25,067 nt of DNA from Leptolinea sp. UBA5366 (GCA_002407845.1 DHPK01000031.1:317-25383); one strand, 5' to 3'. Counted from the first letter of the stretch, positions 13,086-22,584 are shown. Numbers and translations are program-made. Notes: generated by a model not told the origin, from the letters alone.

Positions 13086-15032
13086 TCACCTAATTTCGGG
13101 GTAGAAAAATTGCCAATTTGTAGTGATTTGGAATGGAAGAGCTGCTTCAGCCTGCAGCACGAGCGACAGCACCGGTTCGCGTTCGGAATAAGTCCGTGAA
13201 TACCAGCCGAAGAGCGCTGCCTTTTCAATGCTTTTAGCAGCCGTTTCGGGGTAAATTGTCTTTCCGCCATGAATAATTGTCAGGTTTAATGCTGTCTCGC
13301 CTGCATCAAAAAAGATTCTTTCTTCATTGGAAAGGAAGATCCAGCGATTTTGGTCCTGTCTGATTTCAAACGGTTTGTTCGGCAACAGCCAATGAAGCTG
13401 AAATCGGTGAACTGTTGAATCACCCGTCTCTGCGCGTTGATGGGTTGGCGTCACCTGATCGGTGATGAGCCATGCATCGCGTGTTTTTTCGAGGATTCGC
13501 TGGTGACAGCAGCCGAGCTTTCGATACCCTTTGTGCTCAGCGCTGACGCGGTAAATGGAATGCTCGAGCATGCGTGCCTGATCCCAGTCAAGCCACAGAA
13601 ACTGACCGGCGTCCTGCATCGGTTCTTTCCCATCGATCGTCAGACCGTTGTGAATGAAGGCGGATTTCAGTCCATTGTTCCAGGGCGCTGGAGCGGAATA
13701 GCGGTAAGTGCCAGCATCCAGAGCCTTGCAGCTTCCGCCGCGCCAGAGCGAAACATGGAGCTGATCAGCATGTGCTGGGCGATCCTTGAATCCGGCAGTG
13801 TGCAGCATCCCCCATTCGGTGCCTGCATCAATACGCAAAACGTTTTTCGAATAATAGGTGTTTTCAAAAAGTGGGTGGGAGGCACCCTGTGACCGCGGAT
13901 GACAGCTCAGCCAGACTTGCAGCTCATCCCAATTTCCGGGTTCAAATAGCGGCTGCTTCATGAACACGGAGCTGGCGGCTTGCAGGGTCGATTTGTAATC
14001 CGAGAAATTTCCGTCAAACGAAAACAATAATGCGCCATCATTGTGACCACTGTTGCAGGCGCTGCTGGATCGCTGATCGGTGTGCGCGTTCAGCCACAGA
14101 ATCGAGCGTCTGATTTTTTCCGCCAAAGCTGGCTGCCAGTCAATTCCCTTCGTTTTAAGCAGCAAATCAACCCATAATACCAGCTGAAGCATCAGACGAT
14201 GATAGTTCGTGCTGTGCTGGATATAGGCGCCGTCAGGCAGGATCTGACTGCGCAGCGCGCGCTGGAAATCCCGCCACCCAATGCGGAACCATTTTTCAGC
14301 GTTTGCGTGATCTTTTAGGACACAACCGGCTGTCATCAGTCCAGCGGCTTCGCTTAGCAGATGATTATTATTCTGTGCTGCGGCATAATTTCGGGTTGGC
14401 AGGATGCGCCGGGCATGCACCTCAATAAATTGCGTCAATTCAGGCTGAATATTCAACCCGCGATCACTTAGGACGCCAGCACTGAAAACCACCATGATCA
14501 GGCGGATAGCGGCTTCCTGTGCAGAAACCCAGTTTTCGCCGCCATTTTCAGGATTTAACCGATTAAAGGCGGCAACCTGCTGATAGAAAAACTGCGGATA
14601 AACCGGATCATGATTCAGCTGATAGGCTCGGCACAGCAAAGGCGCCCAGCAGAATCTTGCCGGTTCCCAGATATCTTTAATGTCACCGCTGCGGTTTTGA
14701 ATCGCTGACCAATGCTGTTCAGGATGAAGCGGCTCAAGGGTCAGTTTTTTGATTTCTCTGCTATTATATGGGTGATACTGATTTCGCAGCAGATCCCCCG
14801 CGTTTTCAAGAATCCTGAGAGAATCGCCTTCGAGGAAACGAAATAGCTGTTCGGGTGATCCGGTCGGCAGCGGGGTGAAAATTCCCGCCGATGCAGGCTG
14901 AGACTGCGGACGCAGCTTCATGGTCCTGTGGTAATAACCGCTTTTCACCTTGATCAGATAATCTGCCTGGTTGAGCATTCGGCGCACGCCAAAGGCGCGC
15001 AAGGAGCGCAGGCTTTTTAGAACCGGATTCAT
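13086..15032 (-). CDS. Heparinase II/III-like protein in a polysaccharide operon
   Basis: 648 residues, the usual size of a heparinase II/III family protein with an alpha/alpha toroid (about 60-330) and a C-terminal beta-sandwich. Family signatures are NNNHLLSEAAGL (221-232; Asn and His of the active site), STNYHRL (274-280, Tyr/His), RPAHADQLHVSLW (418-430) and DAGTYRYSAPAPWNN (439-453) with HNGLTIDGKEP. Known members cleave uronic-acid-containing glycosaminoglycan-like polymers by beta-elimination. There is no signal peptide (MNPVLKSLRSLRAFGVRRML), so it probably acts inside the cell. The ATG at 15030-15032 is chosen for AGGA at 15038-15041; the TTG five codons upstream is less likely. It lies 37 bases after the bi-domain oxidoreductase and 3 bases before the glycosyltransferase, which argues for a role in polymer synthesis or editing rather than feeding. 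Confidence 0.9.
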   Translation of the reverse strand: MNPVLKSLRSLRAFGVRRMLNQADYLIKVKSGYYHRTMKLRPQSQPASAGIFTPLPTGSPEQLFRFLEGDSLRILENAGDLLRNQYHPYNSREIKKLTLEPLHPEQHWSAIQNRSGDIKDIWEPARFCWAPLLCRAYQLNHDPVYPQFFYQQVAAFNRLNPENGGENWVSAQEAAIRLIMVVFSAGVLSDRGLNIQPELTQFIEVHARRILPTRNYAAAQNNNHLLSEAAGLMTAGCVLKDHANAEKWFRIGWRDFQRALRSQILPDGAYIQHSTNYHRLMLQLVLWVDLLLKTKGIDWQPALAEKIRRSILWLNAHTDQRSSSACNSGHNDGALLFSFDGNFSDYKSTLQAASSVFMKQPLFEPGNWDELQVWLSCHPRSQGASHPLFENTYYSKNVLRIDAGTEWGMLHTAGFKDRPAHADQLHVSLWRGGSCKALDAGTYRYSAPAPWNNGLKSAFIHNGLTIDGKEPMQDAGQFLWLDWDQARMLEHSIYRVSAEHKGYRKLGCCHQRILEKTRDAWLITDQVTPTHQRAETGDSTVHRFQLHWLLPNKPFEIRQDQNRWIFLSNEERIFFDAGETALNLTIIHGGKTIYPETAAKSIEKAALFGWYSRTYSEREPVLSLVLQAEAALPFQITTNWQFFYPEIR

Positions 15033-15037
15033 TTTTA

Positions 15038-15041
15038 TCCT
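15038..15041 (-). promoter_or_regulatory. Ribosome binding site deciding the heparinase-like start
   Basis: Minus strand AGGA (within GGCAGGA), five bases before the ATG at 15032. Confidence 0.55.
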
Positions 15042-15069
15042 GCCCAAAAGCTGAGGCGAGCAGAACCCA

Positions 15070-17244
15070 CTAAATCTCGTCCCATTGCGGTATTTTTACG
15101 AGGTCATTTGAGCGCAGCGATTCAAGCGCTGCCAGCGAGGTCAGTGAAACTGCAAAAAGCTGATCCGCGGGGATCGGCGCTGCGCCGCCATTCAAGATCG
15201 ATTGAACAAATGCCTGCCAGGATGCGCTGTGCCCTTTGTCAGTCCGCATGCTGGATTTTGTCTGGCTGCGGCTGCCGTGCTTCCATGTTTCAAGACTCCT
15301 GAAGTCATTCAGCACTGCGATGTTTCCGCTGCTGAAAACTTCGATGCGCTCCTTCGGATAGGCTTTGTCTCCGTTCGCAAGGTAATTGATTGTCCCGATT
15401 GATCCGTCCTGAAATTTCAGCTGCAGACTGACATTGTCGTCTCGATAAATCCCATTATTCGGCAGTGCGACTGCGCTGACCTGATCCGGCAGCGCTCCTG
15501 TCAGAAAAATCAGAAAATCGATCATGTGGCAGCACTCTCCAATGATCCTGCCTCCGCCAATCTCAGAATCCTGAACCCAGTGAGCTGGCGGGATATATCC
15601 GGCGTTTACGGTGTAATGCATTGCAAGCGGTTCCCCGCATTCGGACAGAAAATCTTTCAATTTCTGTGCTAATGGGGAAAAGCGGCGGTTATAGCCGACC
15701 ATCAGAATTGGATCAGGGTTTTCCCGCTGAGCCTGAATCACATTTCTCAAAGAGTCTACGTCAAGCGCCAGCGGCTTTTCGCAGTAGACATGTTTCTGGT
15801 TCTGCAGCGCGGTCACGGTCATTGGGCTGTGCAGATTATGCCGGTTCAGAATCGTGACAGCATTGATTTCAGGATCGCTTAAAAGCGCTTCTGCGCTGAC
15901 ATCAACTTTTTCAAATCCAAATTTATCCGCTGCTTCCCGGGCACTGGCGCCGTTTTTGGAGACAATGCTGATCAGCCGCAAGGATCCTTCGGTATTGCTT
16001 TTCAGAATCGGCAGAAAAGTTGCGTTGGCATAATTGCCGGCACCGATCACCCCCAAATTTACTGCAGCAGGCGGTGCGGATTTTTTCAGCTGAACCGGTG
16101 TCTGCTGCGGAGCTGATCCAGCCTCAGGAAGCGGATATTCAAGCAGGACGCCGAGACAAGGCTCGTCGATCTTGCCTTTGATCAAATCATACGCCCGCTC
16201 GCCCTGCTCGATGGGGATGCGGTGCGTGATCAGCGGAGCAACCTGAATCAAGTTGGCTGAAAGCAGGTCGATAAATCCTTCCATGTTCCGTCCTTCAGTC
16301 CAGCGCACAAAGCCGATCGGATAATCCTGCCCTTTTTCTTCATATTCGGGATCATAACGCCCGGGTCCATAAGAACGGGAGACTCGGAAGCTGATTTCTT
16401 TGTTGTAAAACGGTTTTCGCGGGATTTCTAACCCGACCGCGCCAATTGCGATCACAGTGCCGCGGTCGCGGCACAGCTCGGCAGCCAGTTCGATTGTGTC
16501 GTTGTCCTTGCTGCCCGCGCAGATCAGGATGTGGTCAAAGCCGCGGCCGCGGGTGAAAGCCATCACAGCGGATTCAATCTCATCTCTCGGGCATGCTTGA
16601 CAGCCCAGCTGGCGCGCCAGCTCTACCCGATCGTTTGATATGTCAATCCCCATAACTTTGCAGCCGGCTGCTTTTGCAATCTGAATCGTCATCAGCCCCA
16701 GCAGTCCCAAACCGATCACCAGCACTGTTTCGTTCAGCTGCGGAGAAGCCAGCCGAAAGCCATGCATCCCGACAGCACCGAGGGTTGCGAACGCTGCTTC
16801 CTCGTAAGAGACATTGTCTGGCAGCTTGACGAGCAGGTTTTTCGGCACGGTCGCATATTCGGCATGAACGGCGTAGTTACCGCCGCCGCATGCGACCCGG
16901 TCTCCGACCTGAAATCCGCTGACATCCGCGCCAACGGCGGCAACGCGGCCTGCGGAAGAATACCCAGGGTACATTGGCAGATCCAGCCGGTTCATAGCAG
17001 ACTCGAAGGTAGATACAATCCCTTCCCGCCGCGCCTTTTCCACGACCATTTTCACCAGATCCGGGCGGGAGGCTGCCTTTTCGACCAGGCTTTTCCCTGC
17101 AAAATCAGCCATCGTCCGCTCAGTCCCTGCCGAAACCAGCGAGTATGCCGTCTGAACCAGCACAAAACCTTTGGATGGCTGGGTCACCGGGATGTCTTTG
17201 ATCTCGATTTTTCCGTTTCGCATGTTTTGCAGCAGCTGTTTCAT
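15070..17244 (-). CDS. Bi-domain oxidoreductase: zinc-type alcohol dehydrogenase fused to Gfo/Idh/MocA dehydrogenase
   Basis: 724 residues made of two dehydrogenases. Residues 1-370 form a medium-chain zinc-type alcohol dehydrogenase: YPGYSSAGRVAAVG (92-105), FQVGDRVACGGGNYAVHAEY (111-130) and the Rossmann loop VLVIGLGLLGLM (174-185). A Pro/Gln linker (about 371-395) leads to a Gfo/Idh/MocA domain: NLGVIGAGNYANATFLPIL (396-414) with the GxGxxA loop, CEKPLALD (488-495) with the catalytic Lys, and GECCHMIDFL carrying the usual His. Such fusions occur in surface polysaccharide clusters and are thought to oxidise or reduce sugar derivatives with NAD(P); substrate unknown. The ATG at 17242-17244 is chosen for AAGGA at 17252-17256; the longer frame (17322) begins in promoter sequence. 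It is the first gene of the operon, preceded by a TATAAT. Confidence 0.92.
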   Translation of the reverse strand: MKQLLQNMRNGKIEIKDIPVTQPSKGFVLVQTAYSLVSAGTERTMADFAGKSLVEKAASRPDLVKMVVEKARREGIVSTFESAMNRLDLPMYPGYSSAGRVAAVGADVSGFQVGDRVACGGGNYAVHAEYATVPKNLLVKLPDNVSYEEAAFATLGAVGMHGFRLASPQLNETVLVIGLGLLGLMTIQIAKAAGCKVMGIDISNDRVELARQLGCQACPRDEIESAVMAFTRGRGFDHILICAGSKDNDTIELAAELCRDRGTVIAIGAVGLEIPRKPFYNKEISFRVSRSYGPGRYDPEYEEKGQDYPIGFVRWTEGRNMEGFIDLLSANLIQVAPLITHRIPIEQGERAYDLIKGKIDEPCLGVLLEYPLPEAGSAPQQTPVQLKKSAPPAAVNLGVIGAGNYANATFLPILKSNTEGSLRLISIVSKNGASAREAADKFGFEKVDVSAEALLSDPEINAVTILNRHNLHSPMTVTALQNQKHVYCEKPLALDVDSLRNVIQAQRENPDPILMVGYNRRFSPLAQKLKDFLSECGEPLAMHYTVNAGYIPPAHWVQDSEIGGGRIIGECCHMIDFLIFLTGALPDQVSAVALPNNGIYRDDNVSLQLKFQDGSIGTINYLANGDKAYPKERIEVFSSGNIAVLNDFRSLETWKHGSRSQTKSSMRTDKGHSASWQAFVQSILNGGAAPIPADQLFAVSLTSLAALESLRSNDLVKIPQWDEI

Positions 17245-17251
17245 CGGCAGG

Positions 17252-17256
17252 TCCTT
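17252..17256 (-). promoter_or_regulatory. Ribosome binding site deciding the bi-domain oxidoreductase start
   Basis: Minus strand AAGGA, seven bases before the ATG at 17244. It rules against the 26-codon longer frame. Confidence 0.65.
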
Positions 17257-17283
17257 TTCAGTCAGACGGGTTGATCTTTGAGA

Positions 17284-17289
17284 ATTATA
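17284..17289 (-). promoter_or_regulatory. Candidate promoter (-10) of the polysaccharide operon
   Basis: Perfect TATAAT on the minus strand, 39 bases upstream of the oxidoreductase ATG. The -35 region is weak. Confidence 0.5.
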
Positions 17290-17492
17290 CAATATATCAT
17301 TTTTCAGCAGAAAGGAAGCCAAATGGTCTGGTGAGAGGATGAAATGAAAAAATAAAAAACCTTATTAAATCGGCTGGAAAACAGGATGAAAATAATCAAT
17401 AAATGAATAATATAAATTGACGAACATTGATTCATTGGAAAAAACTTCAATCTCTTTTGTCCTAATTATCTGCGGGATTAATTTTGAATATG

Positions 17493-17498
17493 TTGACT
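17493..17498 (+). promoter_or_regulatory. Candidate -35 element for the surface protein gene
   Basis: TTGACT, five of six bases of the consensus. AT-only sequence at the -10 distance (around 17513-17521) gives no single clear hexamer. It would leave a leader of about 185 bases. Confidence 0.25.
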
Positions 17499-17708
17499 TA
17501 AAAAATGATTAATAAATAAAAATCGACTGATAGCATTCGAATAAATACCTCGAGGAAACAAAATTTGAACCGGAATAAAATTAATTTGGAACTAATTGCT
17601 ATTTCAGCTTATCTTGGCATAAAAGTTGCAATTAAATTAAGTTAATATTCTTGTGAAGAACAATCAACAAATTGCTGATCCAGTGGCTGATGAGAGAGTG
17701 GTGGGAAT

Positions 17709-20700
17709 ATGAACAATAAAATTGAATCCAGAACAATTGTTGTCTTGAAAGATCGATATATTAATCTCGTTTTAGGGATCATGTCCTTGTTTTTTATTTT
17801 GTTTTTCCAGATAGATTCAAGTCTCGGCTTTCAGACAGTTGACGAGAATTTCTCAATCGTCCTGAAATCGGATGGGGCTGAACCCTGGTCGGATCTTGAT
17901 ACGGGTGGGACAAATGGTATCATCCGGACTTTCGATATGATGCAATATGATGTCAAATACACGCGCACTGGTTTAGCGGATCAGGAAATCTTGATGACTG
18001 TGAAGCTGGGGAGTTTCACCTTGCCTGCCACCTACCTCAAAACTCCTGGTGATGCTTATTATGCGGATCATGTTGAACAATTTACCTACGCAAGCCTCAT
18101 TCCCGTCGTGGGCGGTTGTCAGCGACCATCGGAAACCGTACCGGCAACCGGCAATCCGGGCATGAATTCCTACATTTCCGCAGATAAGCAGACGCTTTAT
18201 TGCTACCTGCCAGTGGGTCAGACCGTGCAATTGCCGATTGATTCTTGGATATCTAGCCGGGCACCCAATGGCACATTGATCAATCCGCCAGTTTTTACGA
18301 TTCAGCCTGTCGGCGGTACGATTCTGGAACCAGTAAGCAAGCCCACCAAAGTCACAACTGTCGCCGCTAAACCGAGTTGGGATATCAGAAAAACGCTCAA
18401 CTGGAAAGGTGCGCAGATGATTCCGATGAGCGGTCCGAACAAGGAAGATGGGTTTATTTTTCCTTATCATGTAGAAATCATGAGCGTTGGGACGCGCAAA
18501 GGCAATGAACTGCTGCAAACTCCGATCGTTCTAACGGACAATTACAGCGATCCGGATTTTCCAGGATTAAGACTGGTAACTTGGGATATTCAAAACTTTG
18601 CTTTCGACAATGACTTTAGACGCGGGACTGCCGCTTCAAACTTTTTCACAACGAATTATTGTGTCGGACTCAGAAACTCAGCGACCATGACCGGAAACTG
18701 GCTGGATCAGGCAGTTGTGCACGTCCGCGATGCAGACGGTCTGGATCAGCAGGGTGTCGGGGTCTACTCCGTTACTAACGGCGGAAAATGTGCTATCACA
18801 GCGCATAACGATGGAACGAAAACGTTCACCATGGAGATCACCGACCCAGACATGACCTTAGATCAATATCCTATGCGGTACGGTATCGCAACCTCAGGAC
18901 GCGACCTGGTCACAATCGGCGATCTGGATGATCCGCGAAATGAATTTTGGGTTGTTAATAAATGGTATTTGCTCTGGGCGCCAAAAGAAAGTGTGCCTTT
19001 GGAATATCCAACACCTGCCAGCAGAGAATTAACCAACAGCATGACGATTGATCAAGCCCGAACGAAGTCAATTACCGGTGCAGCAAATTTGGATAAAGAT
19101 CTGACAAACAATTCGGCGTCTTATTCTGTCCTGCGCAGGTATTTTGCCAGTGTGGAAAAAATGAGCACAGCTTGGCGCTGGAACAATCCTTATAGATGGC
19201 TGATTTCTTTTAATGACCCGAATGAAACTTTTGACTCGATTGTCAATCAGGTCACAACCGATCAATACTATGCATCATATATGCGCGTCATGAACACAGG
19301 GACTGAATCGATCGGCCCAGGCATGTTCTGCGATAAATTTGATAACAGCCGGGTCACATTTGTTGACGTCACCCACATAGACTTCGCCTGTATGAACCAC
19401 AAAGACGAGGATACCGGCGTCTGTGATTATTTCATCAGCGGCGGGCTATCGCAGATGGTTGGATATAACGTTCAAATTGGCATCAGTACAGATACAGCTG
19501 GTACTGCCGCCTGGTATTCGATGAATAATGTGAAGGATGAATATACTGATCCGGCTCTGAGCGGGTCGGAGCAATCCGATTCCGGCTGCGGTGACGCGGA
19601 TGCGATTTGGTTTGATTCCGTTCAGCAATTAAAGTTAGCCGGTCATTCAGTTAGCGAAATCAATAAGGTTAGGCTTAAATGGGATCGGCTTGACCCTGGG
19701 CTTTCAGGACTGTTTTTCGTTCCTCTGCGCGTTTTGCCAACGTATGCTTACAGTGGTTTTGATCTGTTCCCAAGCCGGGAACCGTTTGTCTTTGGAAATT
19801 CAACCATGGGGTCGATGATTCCAAATCAGGCGTTTATCTATTCATCTGACCACTTGCCGCGGCAAAATGAATCAGATGCTGTCAAAATTATCGATCATGA
19901 ATGGGTCGGGATTCAGAAAACTTCATCCAGTCATCCAGTGAACAACGGATCCGTTGCTCCGCTCGAGCAGGTTACGTTTAAACTGCAGGTATCTGTGACG
20001 ACAAATTCTGACGACCATCTGGCTGATGTAACCGTCTGGGATGTGCTGCCGAAAGGCATGAAATATGCGCCGGGAAGTTCAGATTTCGGAGGAGTAATAG
20101 ACGAAATCAATAAAACTACAGAACCGACCTGTATGACGACCGGCTTGCCAACCGATATTTTCCCGAATGGCATTCCGAGCGGCTACACGGCGTGCCGCTG
20201 GTATTTTCCCAATCAGCGGGCAGTCCATGCCAATTACCAGACCGGCCGGGCGGCTGGAAATCTGCCGCTCCTGACATTCCGGGCTGTCGTCGACGTGGAT
20301 GTGGAGCATAACAAGCTGCTGTACAACACTGCTTTCGCCACATCGACCAACAATGACCTGGTTACCCCGGTATATGTTGATGAGGCACATGGTTTCCGCT
20401 GTAAGCGGCTCAATGACAACTGTTCGCGCGGTGATTATGCACTGGTTGTCAACCGGGCGCAGGTTCATGTTTATCAAAAATTTACTGACACGCTGATTGT
20501 CGGTACAGATTCACCCTTCCGCTATATGCTTTATTACGGCGCAGGCGTTGATCCGGCTGAAAAAAGCCGCGTTCTTGATATCCTGCCGTGGAACAATGAG
20601 CCGATCCGGGTGACTGGATTTCCTGCATCGAAGTTCAGCGGGACTGCAAAACTGAGCAGCTGGCTGACACCGCCGGTTGCCAGTGCCGGACCGCCGGCAA

Positions 20701-22556
20701 CGCTCGCCGATCCTGACATAAAAATCTATTATTCCAAACGGACGCCTTCGCAGATCAATAAAGACCCCTATCATACTTCGCAATGCTTCAACGAGAGCGG
20801 AACCTGCGACAATGCAACGCAGACGATATTTTGTACCCAGACTGAAATTCAGTCCGGCGCCTTCCCGAACTGCCCGGCGTCTCTCAACGACGTTACAGCT
20901 TTCCTCCTGATTCCAAAAGGACACGGAAATATCAATATCGGTGAAATGTTCACACTGAATATTCAGATGTCGGGAATGGGAAACCAGTCCGGGAACCTGT
21001 ACTCCAACAATTACGGATTTGCAACACCAATCAATATCCCGACTTATTCCAATGTCGCGACAGTTATCGTCGCTGCGCCGGATTCAAGCATCATAAAATA
21101 TGCGAGCACAAACTTGGCGCAAAGTAATGAGCGGGTGACTTATACGATCATTGGACGGAACACCGCTATTTCCAATACGCTGCCGATCCCGCCGGGTACC
21201 GAGATCACCATCCGTGACACGATCCCTGCCGAACTGACCTTCAATTCTGTATCCGGGAGCGGCTGGGACTGCGTTTCTCCCGGCACGGATACGCCGCCTT
21301 CGACGTTCGAATGTTCTTACACGGTGCCAATGGGAAGCATGCCGATTCCGGCTGGCGGAATTATCGGCAGTCCGATTAATGTTGAGACGAGAGTTAAAAT
21401 TGGGACGCCGGAAACCGTAAGACCAATTCTGAATCGCGCCTGTATTTCTGTTGCGGGTGACGCAAGTCTCGGGAACAATTGCACTCAATATGGCATCAAT
21501 ATTCGGAAAATCTCCTCTTACATGATGGAACTCGATAAAAGTGTAACCAATCTTGACCCGACTGTTTATCCGGATGGTTTCAAGGTCGGAGACCGGATCA
21601 AATTCCTTCTGCGGGTTACGAATACCGGATATGAAAATTTGACAAATGTTACATTGACCGATTCAAGGCTGGCGCTGGAGAGCTGCGAACCGAACATGCC
21701 GCCGGTCGCATCGCTCGCACCGGCTGAGACGATCGATTGCATTGCCTATCACACGGTGACGCAGGCAGATTTTGATTATCAATCTTTCCTGAACACAGCG
21801 ACCGCAGGCAGCGCAGAAACCGATCCAATTTTGGATCATGAGGTCGTGACCTTTAATGCACACCCTGCTCTGGAGATGACCAAAACAGCGCTGCCGCCTG
21901 CCGTTGCTTATCAACCCGAAGATCTGATCCGTTACGCGATCACAATTCACAACGCCGGCGACATCACGCTCACTCAGGTTCAGGTGACCGATCCGGATAT
22001 CACTGATTTGACCTGTGCCTGGAGCGACCCGGCAAAGCCGAATGTCTTGGCAATCGATGAAACCGTCACTTGCAGCGGGACGCATCCGATCACGCTTGAA
22101 GAATTCCTTTCGGGTTCGTTTGTCAACACGGCAACTGCGACTGCGAGACAGGTTGAGCCGGTAACTGATTCGGCAGAAGTGACTTTCAATGGGCTGAAAG
22201 GACTAACGATTGAAAAAATCTTGACGAGCGAAAAGAAAGTTTATGAATTGGGTGAGCAGGTGACTTATGATGTGGTCGTCACCAATGGGACCAGCATCAC
22301 GCTGACAAATGTGACGATTGTCGATCCGGCAGCCGATTCAATCACCTGCGACATCGCCGTTCCGGCTGATTTGGAACCCGGGCAAACGATCACCTGTCAG
22401 GTTGTTCATACGATCAACTTAAGGGATGTTTCGAATGGAATGTATCGAAATGTTGCGACAGTTGATTCGGATGAAACCGATCCTGTCTCGGACGAAGTGA
22501 CTGTCGATATTAAAGAATTCCCAGAGCTGCCTTCCACCGGATTCTCACAGAACTAA
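17709..22556 (+). CDS. Giant secreted repeat protein ending in LPSTG
   Basis: 1615 residues. Residues 19-41 form a signal peptide (YINLVLGIMSLFFILFFQ, cleavage likely after SLG). Residues 42 to about 720 are an unfamiliar, aromatic and cysteine-containing region. From about 729 (DHEWVGIQKTSSSHPVNNGS) begin DUF11-like beta modules, another near 1127 (IIKYASTNLAQSNERVTYTI). Residues about 1272-1600 are three DUF7507-like repeats. The end is ELPSTGFSQN: a sortase-type LPxTG (1607-1611) but with only four residues after it and no hydrophobic span or basic tail. Such modular proteins usually form adhesins or outer layers. The ATG at 17709 has GGTGGGA just upstream. A strong terminator follows the stop. 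No sortase gene is in the window. Function unknown; surface location is well supported, anchoring is not. Confidence 0.85.
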   Translation: MNNKIESRTIVVLKDRYINLVLGIMSLFFILFFQIDSSLGFQTVDENFSIVLKSDGAEPWSDLDTGGTNGIIRTFDMMQYDVKYTRTGLADQEILMTVKLGSFTLPATYLKTPGDAYYADHVEQFTYASLIPVVGGCQRPSETVPATGNPGMNSYISADKQTLYCYLPVGQTVQLPIDSWISSRAPNGTLINPPVFTIQPVGGTILEPVSKPTKVTTVAAKPSWDIRKTLNWKGAQMIPMSGPNKEDGFIFPYHVEIMSVGTRKGNELLQTPIVLTDNYSDPDFPGLRLVTWDIQNFAFDNDFRRGTAASNFFTTNYCVGLRNSATMTGNWLDQAVVHVRDADGLDQQGVGVYSVTNGGKCAITAHNDGTKTFTMEITDPDMTLDQYPMRYGIATSGRDLVTIGDLDDPRNEFWVVNKWYLLWAPKESVPLEYPTPASRELTNSMTIDQARTKSITGAANLDKDLTNNSASYSVLRRYFASVEKMSTAWRWNNPYRWLISFNDPNETFDSIVNQVTTDQYYASYMRVMNTGTESIGPGMFCDKFDNSRVTFVDVTHIDFACMNHKDEDTGVCDYFISGGLSQMVGYNVQIGISTDTAGTAAWYSMNNVKDEYTDPALSGSEQSDSGCGDADAIWFDSVQQLKLAGHSVSEINKVRLKWDRLDPGLSGLFFVPLRVLPTYAYSGFDLFPSREPFVFGNSTMGSMIPNQAFIYSSDHLPRQNESDAVKIIDHEWVGIQKTSSSHPVNNGSVAPLEQVTFKLQVSVTTNSDDHLADVTVWDVLPKGMKYAPGSSDFGGVIDEINKTTEPTCMTTGLPTDIFPNGIPSGYTACRWYFPNQRAVHANYQTGRAAGNLPLLTFRAVVDVDVEHNKLLYNTAFATSTNNDLVTPVYVDEAHGFRCKRLNDNCSRGDYALVVNRAQVHVYQKFTDTLIVGTDSPFRYMLYYGAGVDPAEKSRVLDILPWNNEPIRVTGFPASKFSGTAKLSSWLTPPVASAGPPATLADPDIKIYYSKRTPSQINKDPYHTSQCFNESGTCDNATQTIFCTQTEIQSGAFPNCPASLNDVTAFLLIPKGHGNINIGEMFTLNIQMSGMGNQSGNLYSNNYGFATPINIPTYSNVATVIVAAPDSSIIKYASTNLAQSNERVTYTIIGRNTAISNTLPIPPGTEITIRDTIPAELTFNSVSGSGWDCVSPGTDTPPSTFECSYTVPMGSMPIPAGGIIGSPINVETRVKIGTPETVRPILNRACISVAGDASLGNNCTQYGINIRKISSYMMELDKSVTNLDPTVYPDGFKVGDRIKFLLRVTNTGYENLTNVTLTDSRLALESCEPNMPPVASLAPAETIDCIAYHTVTQADFDYQSFLNTATAGSAETDPILDHEVVTFNAHPALEMTKTALPPAVAYQPEDLIRYAITIHNAGDITLTQVQVTDPDITDLTCAWSDPAKPNVLAIDETVTCSGTHPITLEEFLSGSFVNTATATARQVEPVTDSAEVTFNGLKGLTIEKILTSEKKVYELGEQVTYDVVVTNGTSITLTNVTIVDPAADSITCDIAVPADLEPGQTITCQVVHTINLRDVSNGMYRNVATVDSDETDPVSDEVTVDIKEFPELPSTGFSQN
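21520..22515 (+). repeat. Three tandem DUF7507-like protein repeats (coding)
   Basis: Three units of about 110 residues within the surface protein, starting near nucleotides 21520, 21853 and 22189. Each carries the pattern VTNTG-like strand, TLTNVTLTD-like strand, a Cys, LAPAETIDC-like turn with a second Cys, and SFLNTATA-like ending. The two Cys in each unit are conserved and may pair. Confidence 0.75.
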
Positions 22557-22584
22557 AGTTTGAGCGGGAGGGAAACACGAGATC

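Larger units (their letters stand above)
17245..17708. other. AT-rich divergent regulatory region
   Basis: 464 bases between the polysaccharide operon and the giant surface protein gene. I counted 100 G or C in 17341-17700 (28%), against 58% in one sampled coding line (16021-16080). It holds the operon promoter at 17284-17289, a TTGACT at 17493-17498 that could be a -35 for the plus-strand gene, and long A- and T-rich stretches resembling UP elements. No ORF or RNA gene was recognised. Confidence 0.6.

Noticed and set aside
17245..17322. 26-residue N-terminal extension of the bi-domain oxidoreductase
   Set aside because: It spans the TATAAT and the AAGGA ribosome binding site; the internal ATG at 17244 matches the family start.
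17553..17560. CCTCGAGG palindrome in the AT-rich region
   Set aside because: Eight bases only and no second copy or link to a promoter; expected by chance at this scale.
20079..20924. Long minus-strand open frames inside the surface protein gene
   Set aside because: They are antisense shadows of a clearly coding plus strand with signal peptide and repeats.
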